NCBI RefSeq assembly: GCF_003597395.2
Contig: NC_133773.1
Span: 77,160,248 to 77,224,247 of the forward strand
Direction of reading: 5' to 3'
DNA length: 64,000 bases
Origin: Chelonoidis abingdonii
Taxonomy: Eukaryota; Chordata; Testudines; Testudinidae
In this document: positions 45,471 to 57,618 of the stretch, one piece after another
Layout of the letters: every line of letters begins with the position of its first letter
Position numbering within the stretch: position 1 is the first letter of the stretch
Program-made: the position numbers and the translations under genes
The notes under the pieces: model-generated
Told to the model about the DNA's origin: nothing
Databases searched by the model: none
What the model saw: only the letters and a program-made list of their open reading frames with translations

Positions 45471-48400
45471 CAAATTTCCAAATGAAATTATTGAGAGTTT
45501 TCTACAAGTATAGCAAGGTGGATTTGTGCCCCTACCAGCTGCTTCTTCATCATGAGATGTAAGCTATGTTGATCTGATAACATATTAATTTACATAACAT
45601 ATCTATAATTCTTTTAATTAAGAAAACGCTTTATAAACTGTATCCCATTCAGATATCTTTTGTATATGTATTAAATGCACTCCTTAATTACATGAAAATG
45701 TACTATTTGTCAAATATTACAATATTTCACACTTTTTATACAGCCTTGGAAACATAAGTGGAATTTTCTAGGAGGGGGTGTGTGTGTGTGTGTGTGTGTG
45801 TGTGAATATCCATGCCTTATTTACTTCAAAATAATTTTAAATGTTTAAGGGAGACTTGAGTGGTATGTAGACCTCCATGCTGGCCGCCTTCACTAGGTGA
45901 AGTCCATCCTGATTGCATAGCTATAAATTAGCCATATATGGAACATTAGTCTTTCTTAGCAGCAATCCTTAATTATATTAGTAATGTATAATATACAGGA
46001 TTAAAATAAATCTGTCTCACGTTAAAGCATCTCTATTGTTTACCACACTGTACATATAGTGTGTGTATATTACAGCCTACAGTAGTAAAAGTATTCCAGT
46101 TAACAGTTGTATGTATTTGTCACAAACTGAAATTAAACAGGTGTCTGATGTCAGGCAGTTAATTTGTTTCTTGGAATTTTTATAATTGTCAAATATTTTT
46201 ATAGGAGTCTTTCAAGTATTATGAATTTGGCATTAGGCTGCATCCTCTTTTTATAAAAACAGTTAAGACAGGATACTATTCATTTTGTCACTGTACATTT
46301 ATTTCCCACTCTTCCAGCCCCAAGTTCTTGCCTTTGCAATCTGTCGAACTTCATGTGTACTTTTAGTAGAACTGAACATTGTTTTCCTTTGTTGCAATGA
46401 AAAATTTTATGCTCCAGACTTGTGAAAGAACTTGTTCGGTAGCCGTGTTCTTGTTTTCATTAACTAACTGGTAGTCCCATCTTAGATATTTTACTTAAAA
46501 GTCTTATAGCTGGTGATCATTATCCTAAATATGGCAGTTTTCTTTGAAATTGTTTAACAGCATGCATAAAGGTAGTCAATTTACAAGGACTGCAAAAATT
46601 CCATTGTTTATGAAAATGATGCCTACTATTTGATTTGGTTCTTTTAATCCCTGAATTGGAGCCCTTTGAGTATGGACACTCAAATATTTGTGCAGCACTT
46701 GCAGGGTAAGGGCATAATATGTACCTTAGATTATTCATTTTAAAAGTGCTGTCATCTCCCAAAGAACATGAAACCATTGTTTGACAGTTATCTAAAAATA
46801 TCAGAAATGTTCATTTCAAATATTAAGCCATCATACAGTGCACATGGTATCAATGTATTGCCTTATTGCAGCCATCGTGCATGCTGTCCTTGAGGATGAA
46901 AGCAAGCTTTAGGAAAAAAGCTGCTGTATGAAATGTCTTTAAGGTTCAATGTAATATGGAGCGTCAAGAAATTGGTGGCAACCATAAGTAAAGCAATGAT
47001 TAATTCATAGGTGGGAAACTACTTGCAAAAGAGAGTGGTGATCCTGTTAACCTTTTCCATATGGCAGTGGATGATAACTTAAATGGTCCCTCATAATCAT
47101 AAATTTATGTTTAAAATTATTGGCCATTGGATGTTGTGAATCAGCAACGGGCTTTGAACACAAGGAATGAAGTTGTGGGGAAAGCATTTCAGCATCTTTT
47201 TGTTTCACTTCTTGGAGGAAGGTGCTGCTGTGCTTCTACTTTTGTTTCAGTTTATTCTCTTACCAAAGGATTCTGATTTCAGTTTTTCCTACTCCTCCAC
47301 CTCAGTCATCTTATTCTGCCAAAACTTCTCATCCTGTCCTTTTCCCACTTCTTTTCATGGCTTCTTCCATGCTTCCCCTTTTATGCCTGGAACTCCTCTG
47401 CCCCTTGGGCACAACACAATCGGTCTTCATTCAGATCACACTTCTGCAAAAATGATCCATGGTAATCCACCAAAGGGAGTGCTACCTGTGTAATCTGTCA
47501 CCATGCTATCGGAGCACTGTAAAATAAAAAAAGCTCCAAGGGCCAGGAACTGTGTTATTCTCCAGGTGCTCTAAGGGTGAGCACACTGAATCAGTGACAT
47601 AAATGGATCTTACGCTGCATTTTGATTCTCAGTCTTTTGTCTCAGATGTCTGGATTACCAACATGCTTCCACAGTTTGTTTTGGGTCAGTTTTTAAAAAC
47701 AATGTAACAAAATTTGGACCATTGGGGCAGGAGACCTTAAGATCACTAAGGTTTGGAGCTCAGTATTATGCTTTTAGCATTCTTACCTTTCTTTCCTCAA
47801 TCTGTAGTGCTCTGTTGTTCCCTTTCATTTATCAGTTTAATTCATCAAGTGAATTCAGCTAATAAGCTTTAGATTTACTCAATGTAAGCCATTTATCTGA
47901 TTAATATTTATTAGCTGAGTGCTAAAAACATTTCAGTCAGACAAAATTAGGGAGTGGTGGAATTCAGGATGGGGAAAATGTGAGTGTATTAGTAAAATGC
48001 CCCCTCCTGCGGACCAGTAGTCCGTACCCTCTTTACAGACCTCCACAAATGAGGTATTCCTAGGCATTAAAAAATTTCTAGTGGGCTTGGAGTTAATGTT
48101 AGCAACAGTTAACCCTTAAAATGGCTGAATCTTTTCTAGATTACAGTACTTTGGGATCACCATTGGGAAATGAGAATTGCCTATTTATGTACACTAATAA
48201 CTGATATAAATTATAACTTAGTATTATAGACATTATCTAATTTTGAAACTGAACTGACTAATTTCACAGAAGTGCCACAGAATTTTTCCTGCACAACTTC
48301 AATGGAATGTAACAGATGGTGTGCACCCATGCAAGGGCCACTTTTCTGGATGTATATCAAAATATCTATAAAAGTGTGTAGGCCTTAAGGTTGAGGGGTA

Positions 48401-50094
48401 TGGTTATTTGTTGACTACCCCAACTTAAAGTTGCTGCCAAGTAATTTTGTTATACCACTGGCTTAGGGTCCTTGGGATTGCTGCGACAAAACAGAGCTCC
48501 ACCATGCTGCTTTCCCCTCCCACCCCAAACATACCAAGGAAGAGGAGGAGATTCAGGACCAAGTGGAAATGCAGATTCACCAGCAGGGAATTGCTCCTCT
48601 AACAGGAGCATTCTCTACCAGGCATTTGTATGGCCCCTTTGTACCATTTGAGAGGCACAATGAGGGTCAGAACCCAGTTTGTGAAACTGGTTCATCTTCA
48701 TATTTCCTCTTCAGGTTGTGGTATATAGCAGGTAAGCTGATGCATGGTTTCTTCTCCTGCTCAGTCTATGTGAAAAATCCACTGGCTGTGCATTCACCTC
48801 CAGTACACCCTAATGTACAGCTGCAGGAGAACTCTGTGGAGCACAGATTTGCAGCATGCTGGTAACCAGCCTCAGGAAATATTCTAGTGTTTCACCTATG
48901 GAGCTATACACATTTGCAGAGAGCGGGAAGGGAATTTATTCTATTATTTTGCCATTTATTCTGGCTGATATGTAGATAAGATGTGTATTACACACTTTGG
49001 AAATATCCCCTAAAGCCATCTGTTTTGACTTTCTACACTCGTCCAAATCTTAATGTGGAAACATTTAATTCTGTTTTGTTTCCTGAAGTGACCTAAATCT
49101 TTCCGTGGGAACCTGCTCAAATATTGCCAGGAAGCTTTTAAGAGATGATTGTGTGTACAAAGAATTCCCTTGACACAGATTTCAGATGTGAGCTAGTTTC
49201 ACAAACAAGCAGTACCTATTGCTCACTTTTGGTTTTGCTTAATGAAAGAAAGTGTAGAGTATGAAATTATCATCTTCTTTGACATTTTAGGATGGCAAAT
49301 GTATTGTACATGAGGGGTGGGGGGGAATATAGACACCTTTTCAGAATTGGCCATAAATTCTAAGTGCCTCAGTTTTTTGGGTTTCCAACTTTAGACACCC
49401 AACACCTAAGTTTAGGAGGTGCTGAGCATGGGCTGTTCCCAGTGAAATCAATGAGAGCTGTGGGTACTCAGCATCTCTGCAAATAAGGTCACTGGGGGTG
49501 TCTAGTCTATTCTGTTCAGGTTCTTATGCCATGCTCATCACCACACTATCTGCTTAGTGCACTCCTGGAAGGCACTGGATTTGACTATACACCTGTCATG
49601 TGGTGTTTGTTCCCTCATCCTCTTTCCCCCAGAGGAAGTGTGTCTTGGGTACAGCTGGTTGGGATCTTTTTGACAAAATGTTTTTCCATTTAAAAAAATA
49701 CTGATTTTTCTAAACTGAATCCGTTTGAAGGAAAGGGTCAGTCTTGGGGAAAAAAATTGAGGGGGAGAGAGAATTGTAATTGTCAAAATCAGAAGGGATT
49801 TTTTTTTTTTCAAAAATCTCAAATTTCTTCAAATGGGAAAACTGTTTCCTGTTTCCCACCCAGTGTTAGTGTCAAGTTTTATATCCAAATATAGTAGTCA
49901 CTTCTGAAAATGATGACCATATATATACTAGGGGACCACACATTTGCCATCTCTCTATGTTTTTTATATGTTCCCACATACTGTGCACATTTGTGATTGA
50001 TTTTCTTTTACATAAAATGTTAGATAGGCAAAACTAAACTGTAAAAAACCTGTGATAAGTAAATCATACCATAATCTATAACAATTATAATATA
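45471..50094. other. Intergenic, no gene seen
   Basis: Contains the TG microsatellite listed separately and, at 49321-49505, a palindromic MITE-like segment (GGAGGTGCTGAGCATGGG...ATCAATGAGAGCTGTGGGTACTCAGCATCTC). No coding sequence recognised. Confidence 0.5.
45779..45804 (+). repeat. (TG)13 microsatellite
   Basis: Thirteen perfect TG units following a GGGGG run. Confidence 0.95.
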
Positions 50095-50220
50095 CAATTA
50101 TAATTACAGGGAATTCCCTATCTGTAAAATGAGTTGGTTAATGATACTGACCTTACTTTGTAAACACTTTGATATCTGCTGATGAAAAGCATTGTGTAAG
50201 AGTGAGGTTGTATTTATTTA
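50095..50220 (+). repeat. MIR SINE, 3' part
   Basis: CCCTATCTGTAAAATGAG...TGATACTGACCTTACTTTG...AACACTTTGATATCTGCTGATGAAAAGCATTGTGTAAGAG follows the MIR 3' core and tail. Confidence 0.7.
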
Positions 50221-51345
50221 TTTATCTTGGTTAAACATGACTATAATGCAGTGTGCATGAACTTTATTGGCTTCAGAGTCACATTACACTGAACAAAAAA
50301 GCTATACACATCAAATTTTAGCTTACTGTATGGATTGTTATAAAATAAATGCTCCCCTAGGTTATTTTTCCCCATAGCCAAAAAAATACAAAATCCCATT
50401 AAATTTAGTTCTCTACCAAGCGATATATAGATCACAAGCACCATAAGGAAAATTTCCACTTATTGATGGCTGAGTTCCTTTGTTCTTTCTAGTACAAATA
50501 TAATATTTAATTGAAAGCTAGCAGAGTTTTACAATACATAATACTACTATAATACATTATTTTTCAAAGTGAAGGTTGGGTACAAGATTTAGTTTCCTTC
50601 CTTTCTTTACTCGCACATAAATAAAGCAGTTAACCAGCTCAGGATTTGCTGGTTTACTTAAGAAATCACTATTTCCATAAAAACAGTTATACGTAAGAAA
50701 AGAACCATTAATCAGGAATTATCTTTGAGTACAAACTTGAATTTTATTTACTAATATAACAAACCATTTGAAGACTGTCTGGGGTACAGTTCAGTTTGTA
50801 ATTAGCTATATTTCATTATGTACCCTAAAGGTGATAAGACATTTCCTGATGCCTCTAAAAAGAACAATAACTAAGGATGCCTTTGTTTTTTACTGCAATG
50901 TGTTAAATTAGTGAACATATTTATGAGAAAGAAGAAAGTTGCTGTTTGGGTAAGAATTATATTGTAATATTAAAGAATAACTGCTTCTTAGAAAGAAGAA
51001 AATGACAGTAAGTATCTTTGAACTGTTGATACTACCAAAAATACAATTCATTAACGTCCCATCCGTCATGAATTTTGTCAAGATGCAATAATGTATGTCC
51101 TACAGATTAATAATCTCTACCTACATTTACAATGTATTTTATGCTAAGTGATGTATTGCAGTAAACAGGCTTGTTTTTTTTATGATGCTGAGTTATTGCC
51201 ATTTAGAAAAGCAAAATAACTTTGGGCTGTGTGATACTGCAGGGTCTCTAATAGATCAGCCATCTCTAGATGGACATTGTTCAAGGTGACTCTGTGGCTC
51301 CTATGAGAGGCAGTGTACTTCTGTTGGTAACATTTGTCCTTTGCA
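50221..51345. other. Intergenic, no gene seen
   Basis: AT-rich, nothing recognised. Confidence 0.5.
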
Positions 51346-52790
51346 GTGTCTTCCACTCCAAAATTTGGTTAACTTGTATCTAGCTTGATGTGTTTGAATC
51401 CTGTACTAGAGTCAAAATAAAAGTTGTAGTGGTATCTAGGTTACCCAGGTATGTCTGGCATTGGCTGAGCTGTCTGAATGTTAATTTGGCTGGTGTTAGT
51501 CATCAAGACATACCGTCCTGGGTTATTTTAACATCCAGATGGATGATGAGTCCTCTCCAGTGATAATCTTGAAAACCGTATGACTATCCCAGGTGATTTC
51601 TGTAGGTGGCCATAGTGTGGATTTTATTTTGGGGCCAGGATTAGCAATTTGGGCAATGAGGATTACATCCTTCTCATGGGCTGACTGTTGTCTCATTCAG
51701 TATGAAGTCTGGCTCTTAGTGAGGCAGGGGATCTCTGTTAGTCTACCCAGTTGGATTTCAGAACTCTGAAGGATAATGCTATTCAACCAGCCCACCACTC
51801 TTTTGGTGATTTACAGGCCCAATAACCAGGGTCTAATAACCATTTTATGTAATTGACAGTCACTCATGTTCACTTGTAACAACTCTTTCCTTCTTTGCCA
51901 TTCTCTCAGGCTACCATAGTTTATGATGGAGGCTCTCAGTGGATGGAGTGTGAAGGGAGAAGGCTAGTGCCAGTGGTAGCAAATGCATTCTTAATTGTAT
52001 CACTCCTGGCATAAACTTCAAATGTTAAGCTGTGGCTGTGATAGAAATGAAAAGTCTTCACTGCCACCGTAGCAGCATCTGCAAGGTTCTGAATGTGCAC
52101 CTCTGGACACAGACCTGATACAAAGCCTTACATTTTTTGCTGAAGGATTTGTTTTTTGTATTCTGCAAACATGTTTGATTAGATTTGGAATATTTTGACT
52201 GCTTGCATGGTAACAGAGCTGTGTTGTGGAACCAGTACAACCTCTTCCCAGTCAGTTTTGATCACAGAGATTCTGGAAGTTCTGCAGGACCTCTTGGCTA
52301 TGAATTGCAATCTGGACTTGGAAAAGATGTCTCACATAGCTGTTAAAATCTAGTAGGGATAAAACTGGATTCTTTATAGATAAACACTTGAAACTGTCAG
52401 TGTTGCCAGTTTTTGCCTTGTCCCTAATCTTTTTAGGGAAGACTATTGAAGGTTGAGACTTGTCATACTGTTGGCCCTGAGATATTGCAAATGCTTTGGA
52501 CTCTGTTTTAATCTGAGATGGTAGAGGTAAGGATTTGCTCATCAGCATCAAGAACTTCCTTATGGGATACCATAGGTTAACTCTTCTCAGTGTGGGTGTG
52601 ATGCTAGAAGGGATAGAAAAGGCAATTTGAGCTGTAGCACCATCAATATGTTGATGATACTTAGTTCTGTGGTAGGTCTCTCTTTCATTAGACCTGAGCA
52701 ATGTGTGTGGTGTTTGGCTTTGCCAGTGTCTGGCTGAAATTAAGGCTAGTGGGTTGGGAAGACATACAGAGGAGAAGGTGGTAATCCTAT
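51346..52790 (+). mobile_element. L2-like LINE, degraded, sense orientation
   Basis: A non-LTR retrotransposon on the + strand. The endonuclease part includes VLGYFNIQMDDESSPV at about 51510-51565, the GDFN-type motif with D changed to Y. The reverse transcriptase part ends with HHQYVDDT at 52638-52661, the catalytic [FY]xDD box. It is followed by CQCLAEIKA near 52720-52750, matching the post-catalytic segment of L2-type elements. The region between is shortened and carries stops and frameshifts. Inactive. The 149-codon antisense frame at 52252-52701 is a shadow of this element. Confidence 0.75.
52638..52661 (+). pseudogene. LINE reverse-transcriptase catalytic box (YVDD)
   Basis: Translates as HHQYVDDT followed immediately by a stop. 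The two aspartates of the polymerase active site are retained although the frame around them is lost. Confidence 0.75.
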
Positions 52791-53005
52791 TTGTTCTTTT
52801 GATTGAGGGAGTATTTGTCCACCTTTTGTTATAATTTAATTCTTTTTCTTAACCATTTATGGGATACTATCCAAAACTGTTACCTGTGAAATATAAATGA
52901 CAGTAATGAAGGTGTATTAAGTATGCAGTTTTTATATAGCTTTCCAATATGTATATTGTAATTTGAGTTGGGAAGTTTTAGTTTGGGTTTGACTATGTAA
53001 TGATA
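52791..53005. other. Short spacer between LINE and LTR element
   Basis: AT-rich, no feature. Confidence 0.4.
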
Positions 53006-53490
53006 TGTGACTGAATGATGAGAGATGGAGCTTGAGCCAGCGCTCTGTTCTCTATGATCACCAATTAGATTCCCTCGAGAAGGTCTAATTGGCTAGGAGT
53101 GTGCCTGACTCCTAGGCCAGACCAAGGCTAGGAAGATAATGAGATAATTAACCCATTGTCAGGCAAGTGGTTTTTAAAAAGAACAAAGGAAGGAAGTGCT
53201 TAAGGAGGAAAGGGGGGAGCGGGAGGGAGGTACAACAGATGGATGGACTAGGAACCTGATAAGGGGAGCTCTTGGCTTAGAGATGCCTCAACCCCTGCCC
53301 CCTACACTCCCTCCCACATGAAGGGTGGAAAGCTGGAGAAGAGGGCAAGGGCACGGCTGCATCAATATGTATTGGTGGCGGGATTGAGACAGTGTAAATG
53401 AAGTACATGCTAATGTTTGCTGGGAAGAAGGTCTCAGGGTGATCTGTGCTCAAGGCAGAGGTGGTGGTATGGTAGCTGAGCCCCTGTCAT
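53006..53490 (+). mobile_element. 5' LTR of SCAN-Gag LTR retrotransposon
   Basis: Begins TGTGACTGAATGATGAGAG and ends just before the primer binding site. Its first 85 bases repeat at 55829-55913 (shared GCTTGAGCCAGCRCTCTG and CCAATTAGRTTCCC). The exact 3' border is uncertain by a few bases. Confidence 0.75.
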
Positions 53491-53493
53491 ACC

Positions 53494-53511
53494 TGGGGGC
53501 TTGTCTGGGAT
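53494..53511 (+). promoter_or_regulatory. Primer binding site, tRNA-Pro type
   Basis: TGGGGGCTTGTCTGGGAT matches the 18-base tRNA-Pro primer binding site of retroelements except for two C-to-T changes, both at CpG positions, as expected from methylation decay. Located directly after the 5' LTR. Confidence 0.8.
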
Positions 53512-53543
53512 CTCACCTGTACTCATGTGAATTGAGAAGCTGG

Positions 53544-54176
53544 TGTAGTGGTTTCACACCTCCAGGTGATGGAGGGAACACTGCAATGGTTGGTGGTGCA
53601 GTGTGGGGGAGTGGGCCGGTGTATTGCCTGCCGCGGGCCCTTGTGTCTCCCCCGCCAGCAGAGCCCCACACTCTCGGTCTCCCCTCCCTGAGGAACCACA
53701 AACCCTCTAAACCCACTTTGCCTCAGTGGCTACCGCCAGTCATCTAGTCCACGCTCCCTGGGGAAGTCTGTAGTCTGTAAACCACTCATCGGCAAGGGGG
53801 TTGGGACCTGCTGACTTTGCCTATCTCTGGGCTGTATCTCTGCAGCCCCAGTACCTTTCATAGGCCTTTTCAAGGCCTGCAGCCTAGGTTTTTCTAGGCT
53901 GGAGCTCCCCAGCTCTCTCTGCCCTTCCCCAGCACTACTCCACCCTAGGTACCTCCTCATCTTCCCAGGCAGCCAGATCCTTCTCTCTCAAGAGCTAGAG
54001 AGAGAGTCTGTGCTAGCTTCTGGCCCACAGCTCTCTTGTAAGGGCCAGCTGGGCCCTGATTAAGCTGACCACAACTGTGGCTGCTTTCCCCATCATCCTA
54101 TCTTTTCCTAGCTGCAGCCCTCTGCAGGGCTGCTTTAACCCCTTCTGGGCCAGAGTGGGGTGACCACCCCATTACA
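53544..54176 (-). mobile_element. Solo LTR, TGTAG...CTACA family, copy A (nested)
   Basis: Ends TGTAGTGG and ATTACA. Shares long blocks in the same order with copies B and C (TAAACCACTCATCGGCAAGGGG, GGCTGGAGCTCCCCAGCTC, GGCCAGCTG). The core promoter TATA equivalent is eroded (CTTGTAAGGG on the + strand). Inserted within the SCAN-Gag retrotransposon. Flanks AGCTG/AGCAG may be a 5-bp target duplication with one mismatch. Confidence 0.8.
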
Positions 54177-54527
54177 AGCAGCAAAAAGAGATGCTGAAGA
54201 CTGCAGACCATCCACAATCCCAGCATGGTAGAGAAGTAGTCCTTGCTTGCCTAGAAGGCTGAGCAGCAAAAGAGCCTGCAGGAAGCCCAGGTACAGCAAC
54301 ACTCCTGCCAAGTTTGGAGAGTCCTGCAATAGGAAACAAAAACCAGGCACAGATGATAAGACACTCTAAGCTAGAACTTGCAGACAATCATGATGTCTTT
54401 TGGTTACTTTCAAAAGTGTGTCAACGGGAGCCATTTGGGACAGAACAATGTGGGTCTTTCAGCTGGCACCCTATTTAACCATGGATGTACAGGTAGAATA
54501 TATGGTTGTCAATGATGAGCAGGCTTT

Positions 54528-54792
54528 GACATGGTTAAGGCAGCTGTCTTGGACCAGGTGGGCCTGTCCACATTAAAATACTGTCTGAAATATAGAGCTG
54601 CAAAATGGACTGGAGGATTACACAGGAAATTAACAGACTGGGTGTGTGTTGGTTATGGTCAGATGCACAAACGGTGGGGGAGATTATGGATTCTGTGATC
54701 CTGGAATAGTTTCTTCAGAGTCTCCCTGAACATACCCAAGTATAGGTCAGGCAGCACCAGCCTGTTAATCTGGAGGCCACAGTTAAACTAAC
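54528..54792 (+). pseudogene. SCAN-like Gag domain remnant
   Basis: The first part reads DMVKAAVLDQVGLSTLKYCL and RAAKWTGG. After one frameshift the second part (54680 on) reads EIMDSVILE, stop, FLQSLPEHTQV, stop, VRQHQPVNLEATVKL. The pattern [LV]LEQFL-x2-LP-x3-Q-x-WV-x2-H-P-x3-EEAV is that of the SCAN domain; the Gln and Trp positions are now TAG (54707-54709, 54743-54745). SCAN domains mediate dimerisation and in the retroelement correspond to the capsid C-terminal domain. Confidence 0.8.
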
Positions 54793-54938
54793 AGGAATTT
54801 GCGGAGATGGATGGTCCCAGAGTTGGTCACCAGTTTAAGGGACTAGATCTGGGGAAAAAAGACAAGGGACTCTATGGTGGGAAAGGGCATTGAGAGGAAG
54901 AGGGAGCAGTCCTAAAGAACTCTGGCAGGGGCTCAGTG

Positions 54939-54983
54939 TGTTTCCAATGTGGCCATGAAGGGGACACACAGTATCATGTTTGC
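54939..54983 (+). pseudogene. Degenerate nucleocapsid zinc knuckle
   Basis: Reads CFQCGHEGDTQYHVC. The first CX2C pair and the GxEG core of a retroelement CCHC knuckle are clear. The histidine position is Asp, and the last Cys is one residue late, so zinc binding would be lost. Position after the SCAN-like domain fits Gag order. Confidence 0.7.
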
Positions 54984-55139
54984 AGAATTGTTGTGGCTGG
55001 GCCAGGACTCTTAGGCAAGAAGAAAAAGGAAGAAATTGCCTACCATCTTAGCAGTGGTAGGGAGAAGGTACCAGAGGGGCTTAGTTGAGATGTCTCCAGC
55101 CTGTTTGTTAATCTAGTGAAGCCCCACTGGATACTTCCC

Positions 55140-55300
55140 AGAGGTACTGTCAAAATCGAATGTGTACATGGGGACAATAAATTCTACCTAATGGCAGAAG
55201 TGCCCGGGCAGTCAAAGGGAAGTTTAGGTGGAAACACATAGGAGTAGTGGTTGGAAGTAGAAAAGGGCTATACAGTGCTCCCTTGGGCAAGATAAGGAGG
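55140..55300 (+). pseudogene. Protease-region remnant of the SCAN-Gag element
   Basis: Reads VKIECVHGDNKFYLMAEVPG, then GVVVGSRKGLY. This resembles the CVHGD...YP-x-AEV segment and following GVV-x-LP-x-PV stretch of gypsy-type protease regions. No catalytic DSG triad is preserved in the frame I followed. Confidence 0.55.
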
Positions 55301-55828
55301 AGACCAGCACAGAGGGGCTGGAGAGACTGAGACATACAATTACAAGCTGTAGAGAGCAGGATGACAGAAGTCCCCCAAGGGTACTGAGGGGGAAGAGACA
55401 AAAAAAAAAAGATACAGGATCAACGGGTGAGGGTAACGCAAGTTTGTCCACGGAGGTTGAACCGTTAGCTGACCTCTTGCCTCTAGAATGACAGGAGCAG
55501 GCATCCCTGGCAAAAAAGAGACCGAGGGTACTCAGGAGGTAAAAGAACAAGAGCAAATCCTGACATCAAACAAAGAGGGTGAAAGCAGGGAGAATAATTC
55601 GACAGGCTGCTCTTGCTGTGAGGACCTGTGAGCTGAGACAGAACTAGAGGGGCGACCTCCTCCCATAAAATGAGACTTTTCTGGATGGAGAATGGATGGA
55701 CTTTATAGGAGGATCCAAGATGATCACCTTGAGGATGAGGAGTGGCATTGCTTTAATAAAACCTCCAGAAAAGAAGGGAGAGTGAGAGGGAACAAACTGC
55801 CTTCTGTTAGAAAATTGGGGGAGGTATG

Positions 55829-55913
55829 AGACAGAGTGCTGAGAGTTGGGGCTTGAGCCAGCACTCTGGCCACTGTTATAACCAATTAGGTTCCCCTGAA
55901 AAGGTCTAATTTA
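55829..55913 (+). mobile_element. Truncated 3' LTR of SCAN-Gag element
   Basis: TGAGACAGAGTGCTGAGAG...GGGGCTTGAGCC...AAGGTCTAATT matches the first 85 bases of the 5' LTR. It is preceded by the purine tract AAAATTGGGGGAGGT, a plausible polypurine tract. Unrelated sequence follows after 85 bases. Confidence 0.7.
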
Positions 55914-56952
55914 TTTCTCCTTCTGACTCAACAAATGACTTTTGTTATCTAGTTCCAATCAGTTACACCTGTGCTGTGTCACTGAGGACAGAAGCAGAAG
56001 AAAATGGATAAGCTATATTTGGCATGTAAAACCATTATTACTGATAATGTTTGAGAACAAAATAAGCCAGTTTGGCTTTTAGATTCTAGGTTGAATTTGC
56101 AGCATTGGCATGTAACATTCGTGACCATCATTCTACTTATCAAATGTAATGTGCTCACTTTACCCAGAAGCTTTAAGAGATGACAAAACAGAGCCCCATA
56201 ATGCTATTTTTAGAGTCATTTTTCGAAGGAACTCCACAGATCTAAACCTAAGTTGTTTTCCATTATGCTTATTTAACCAACAGCAGGCTAATCTTGATCT
56301 CTTGTTTTTAAATGTCTGTGTTTAACTGGTTCATAATACTGATGTCTATGGAAAAGTGAAATGCTTCTCATGCTTGCTCAGATGCTTTTGAATGTAGTTA
56401 AGGTGCAGTGGAACAGCTTTCAGTGATTTAGTATATTTCTGGTTTCCTAGAGACCAAGTGTTAACTTTGTTAGACATTTCCTGCTATTCTTTTGAACTGT
56501 AAATACTGTTCTTGTAAATTGAAAAGACCAGTGTAGGAAGAGACGAATGCAGTTTCCCATCTATTAAAATTAAGACTTCAGAATGAAGAAAAAATAAAAT
56601 GATTTTACACAGAAATTAAGAAGCACTGTAGATGGAATTTCCACTAGTCACGCATATGGGACAAATTTGGAATTCCACAATTATTTTATTTTTCTCGTGA
56701 TCAGCTTGAAGAAAATATCAGCAGATCATTGTTAATCAAAGGCAAGTTCTGATTTCACTTTTACTGATGGAAATCTGTAGTAATTCCATTAATTTCAATG
56801 AAGTTACTTAGTAGCATAACTGAGATTGGTATCTGGCCTTCTGCTTTTTGTCATTTTTAGAAAGTTCTTTAGTATACAAATGCAGATGTTGCAATTCTTT
56901 AATTAAACTATTTGTTTAGCATTTGGAATTGCAGACTGATAACATATAGAGC
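55914..56952. other. Intergenic, no gene seen
   Basis: AT-rich, nothing recognised. Confidence 0.5.
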
Positions 56953-57618
56953 TGTAGACATGCGTACTCACCCCTGCGGCACCTCCTGCTGGTGACTTCT
57001 GGGAATTAGCTCTCCAGCCCCCAGAGCGCCATCTGCAGGCCGGTGATACACTTGTCCTCTGGGCCTTAGGTCCCTCCCTGGACCGCGGTGCCCCTTTAAC
57101 TGGGGTGCTGCCCCCTTGCAGTAACCCCTTAGTCTTAGGGTCTCCCCTCCCCAGGGAATCCCCACCCACTGTCTCCACCTTGCTTCAGTATCAGGCTACT
57201 GCCAGTCATCATCTAGCCCCCGTGCCCTGGGGCAGACTGCAGTATCAGCCTACTCATCACTGGCAAGGGTGGGGTTTGGACCTGCTGCCTTGGCCTACCC
57301 CAGGCTGCCCTCTGCAACCCCCAGTATCTATCAGCCCAGTGCTAGGCCACAGCCTGGGGCTTTTCAGGCTGGAGCTCCCCAGCCCTGCTCCACTCAGGTA
57401 CTTTGTCTCTAGCTCCGTGCAGCCAGGCTCATTTCCCTCTACAAACAGAGAGACTTTTGGCTCACAGCCTCTTAAAGGGACCAGCTAGGCCTGATTTGGG
57501 GCATGGCCACAGGTGAGCCTACTTTCCCCAATCAGCACAGGCTTCTTGCCCCAGCCATAGCCCTCTCCTGGTCTGTTTTAAGCCCTTCAGGGCAGGAGCA
57601 GGGGACCACCCTGCTACA
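56953..57618 (-). mobile_element. Solo LTR, TGTAG...CTACA family, copy B
   Basis: A 666-bp copy with ends TGTAG and CTACA. Flanked by AGAGC (56948-56952) and AGGGC (57619-57623), a 5-bp target duplication with one mismatch, which supports an independent LTR-type insertion. The promoter TATA is degraded (CTCTTAAAGGG). Confidence 0.85.

Larger units (their letters stand above)
53006..55913 (+). mobile_element. Ty3/gypsy-like LTR retrotransposon with SCAN-like Gag (Gmr1-like)
   Basis: Order on the + strand: 5' LTR (53006-53490), primer binding site (53494-53511), Gag with SCAN-like domain (54528-54792) and degenerate zinc knuckle (54939-54983), a protease-region remnant (about 55140-55300), a purine-rich tract and a truncated 3' LTR (55829-55913). 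Reverse transcriptase, RNase H and integrase are absent. A foreign solo LTR (53544-54176) is inserted 32 bp after the primer binding site. Gmr1-like gypsy elements are the known source of the vertebrate SCAN domain. Frameshifted and with stops, so inactive. Confidence 0.75.

Noticed and set aside
52252..52701. 149-codon frame on the - strand, the second-longest in the window
   Set aside because: The + strand here encodes L2-like LINE remnants ending in YVDD; the - frame is its shadow.
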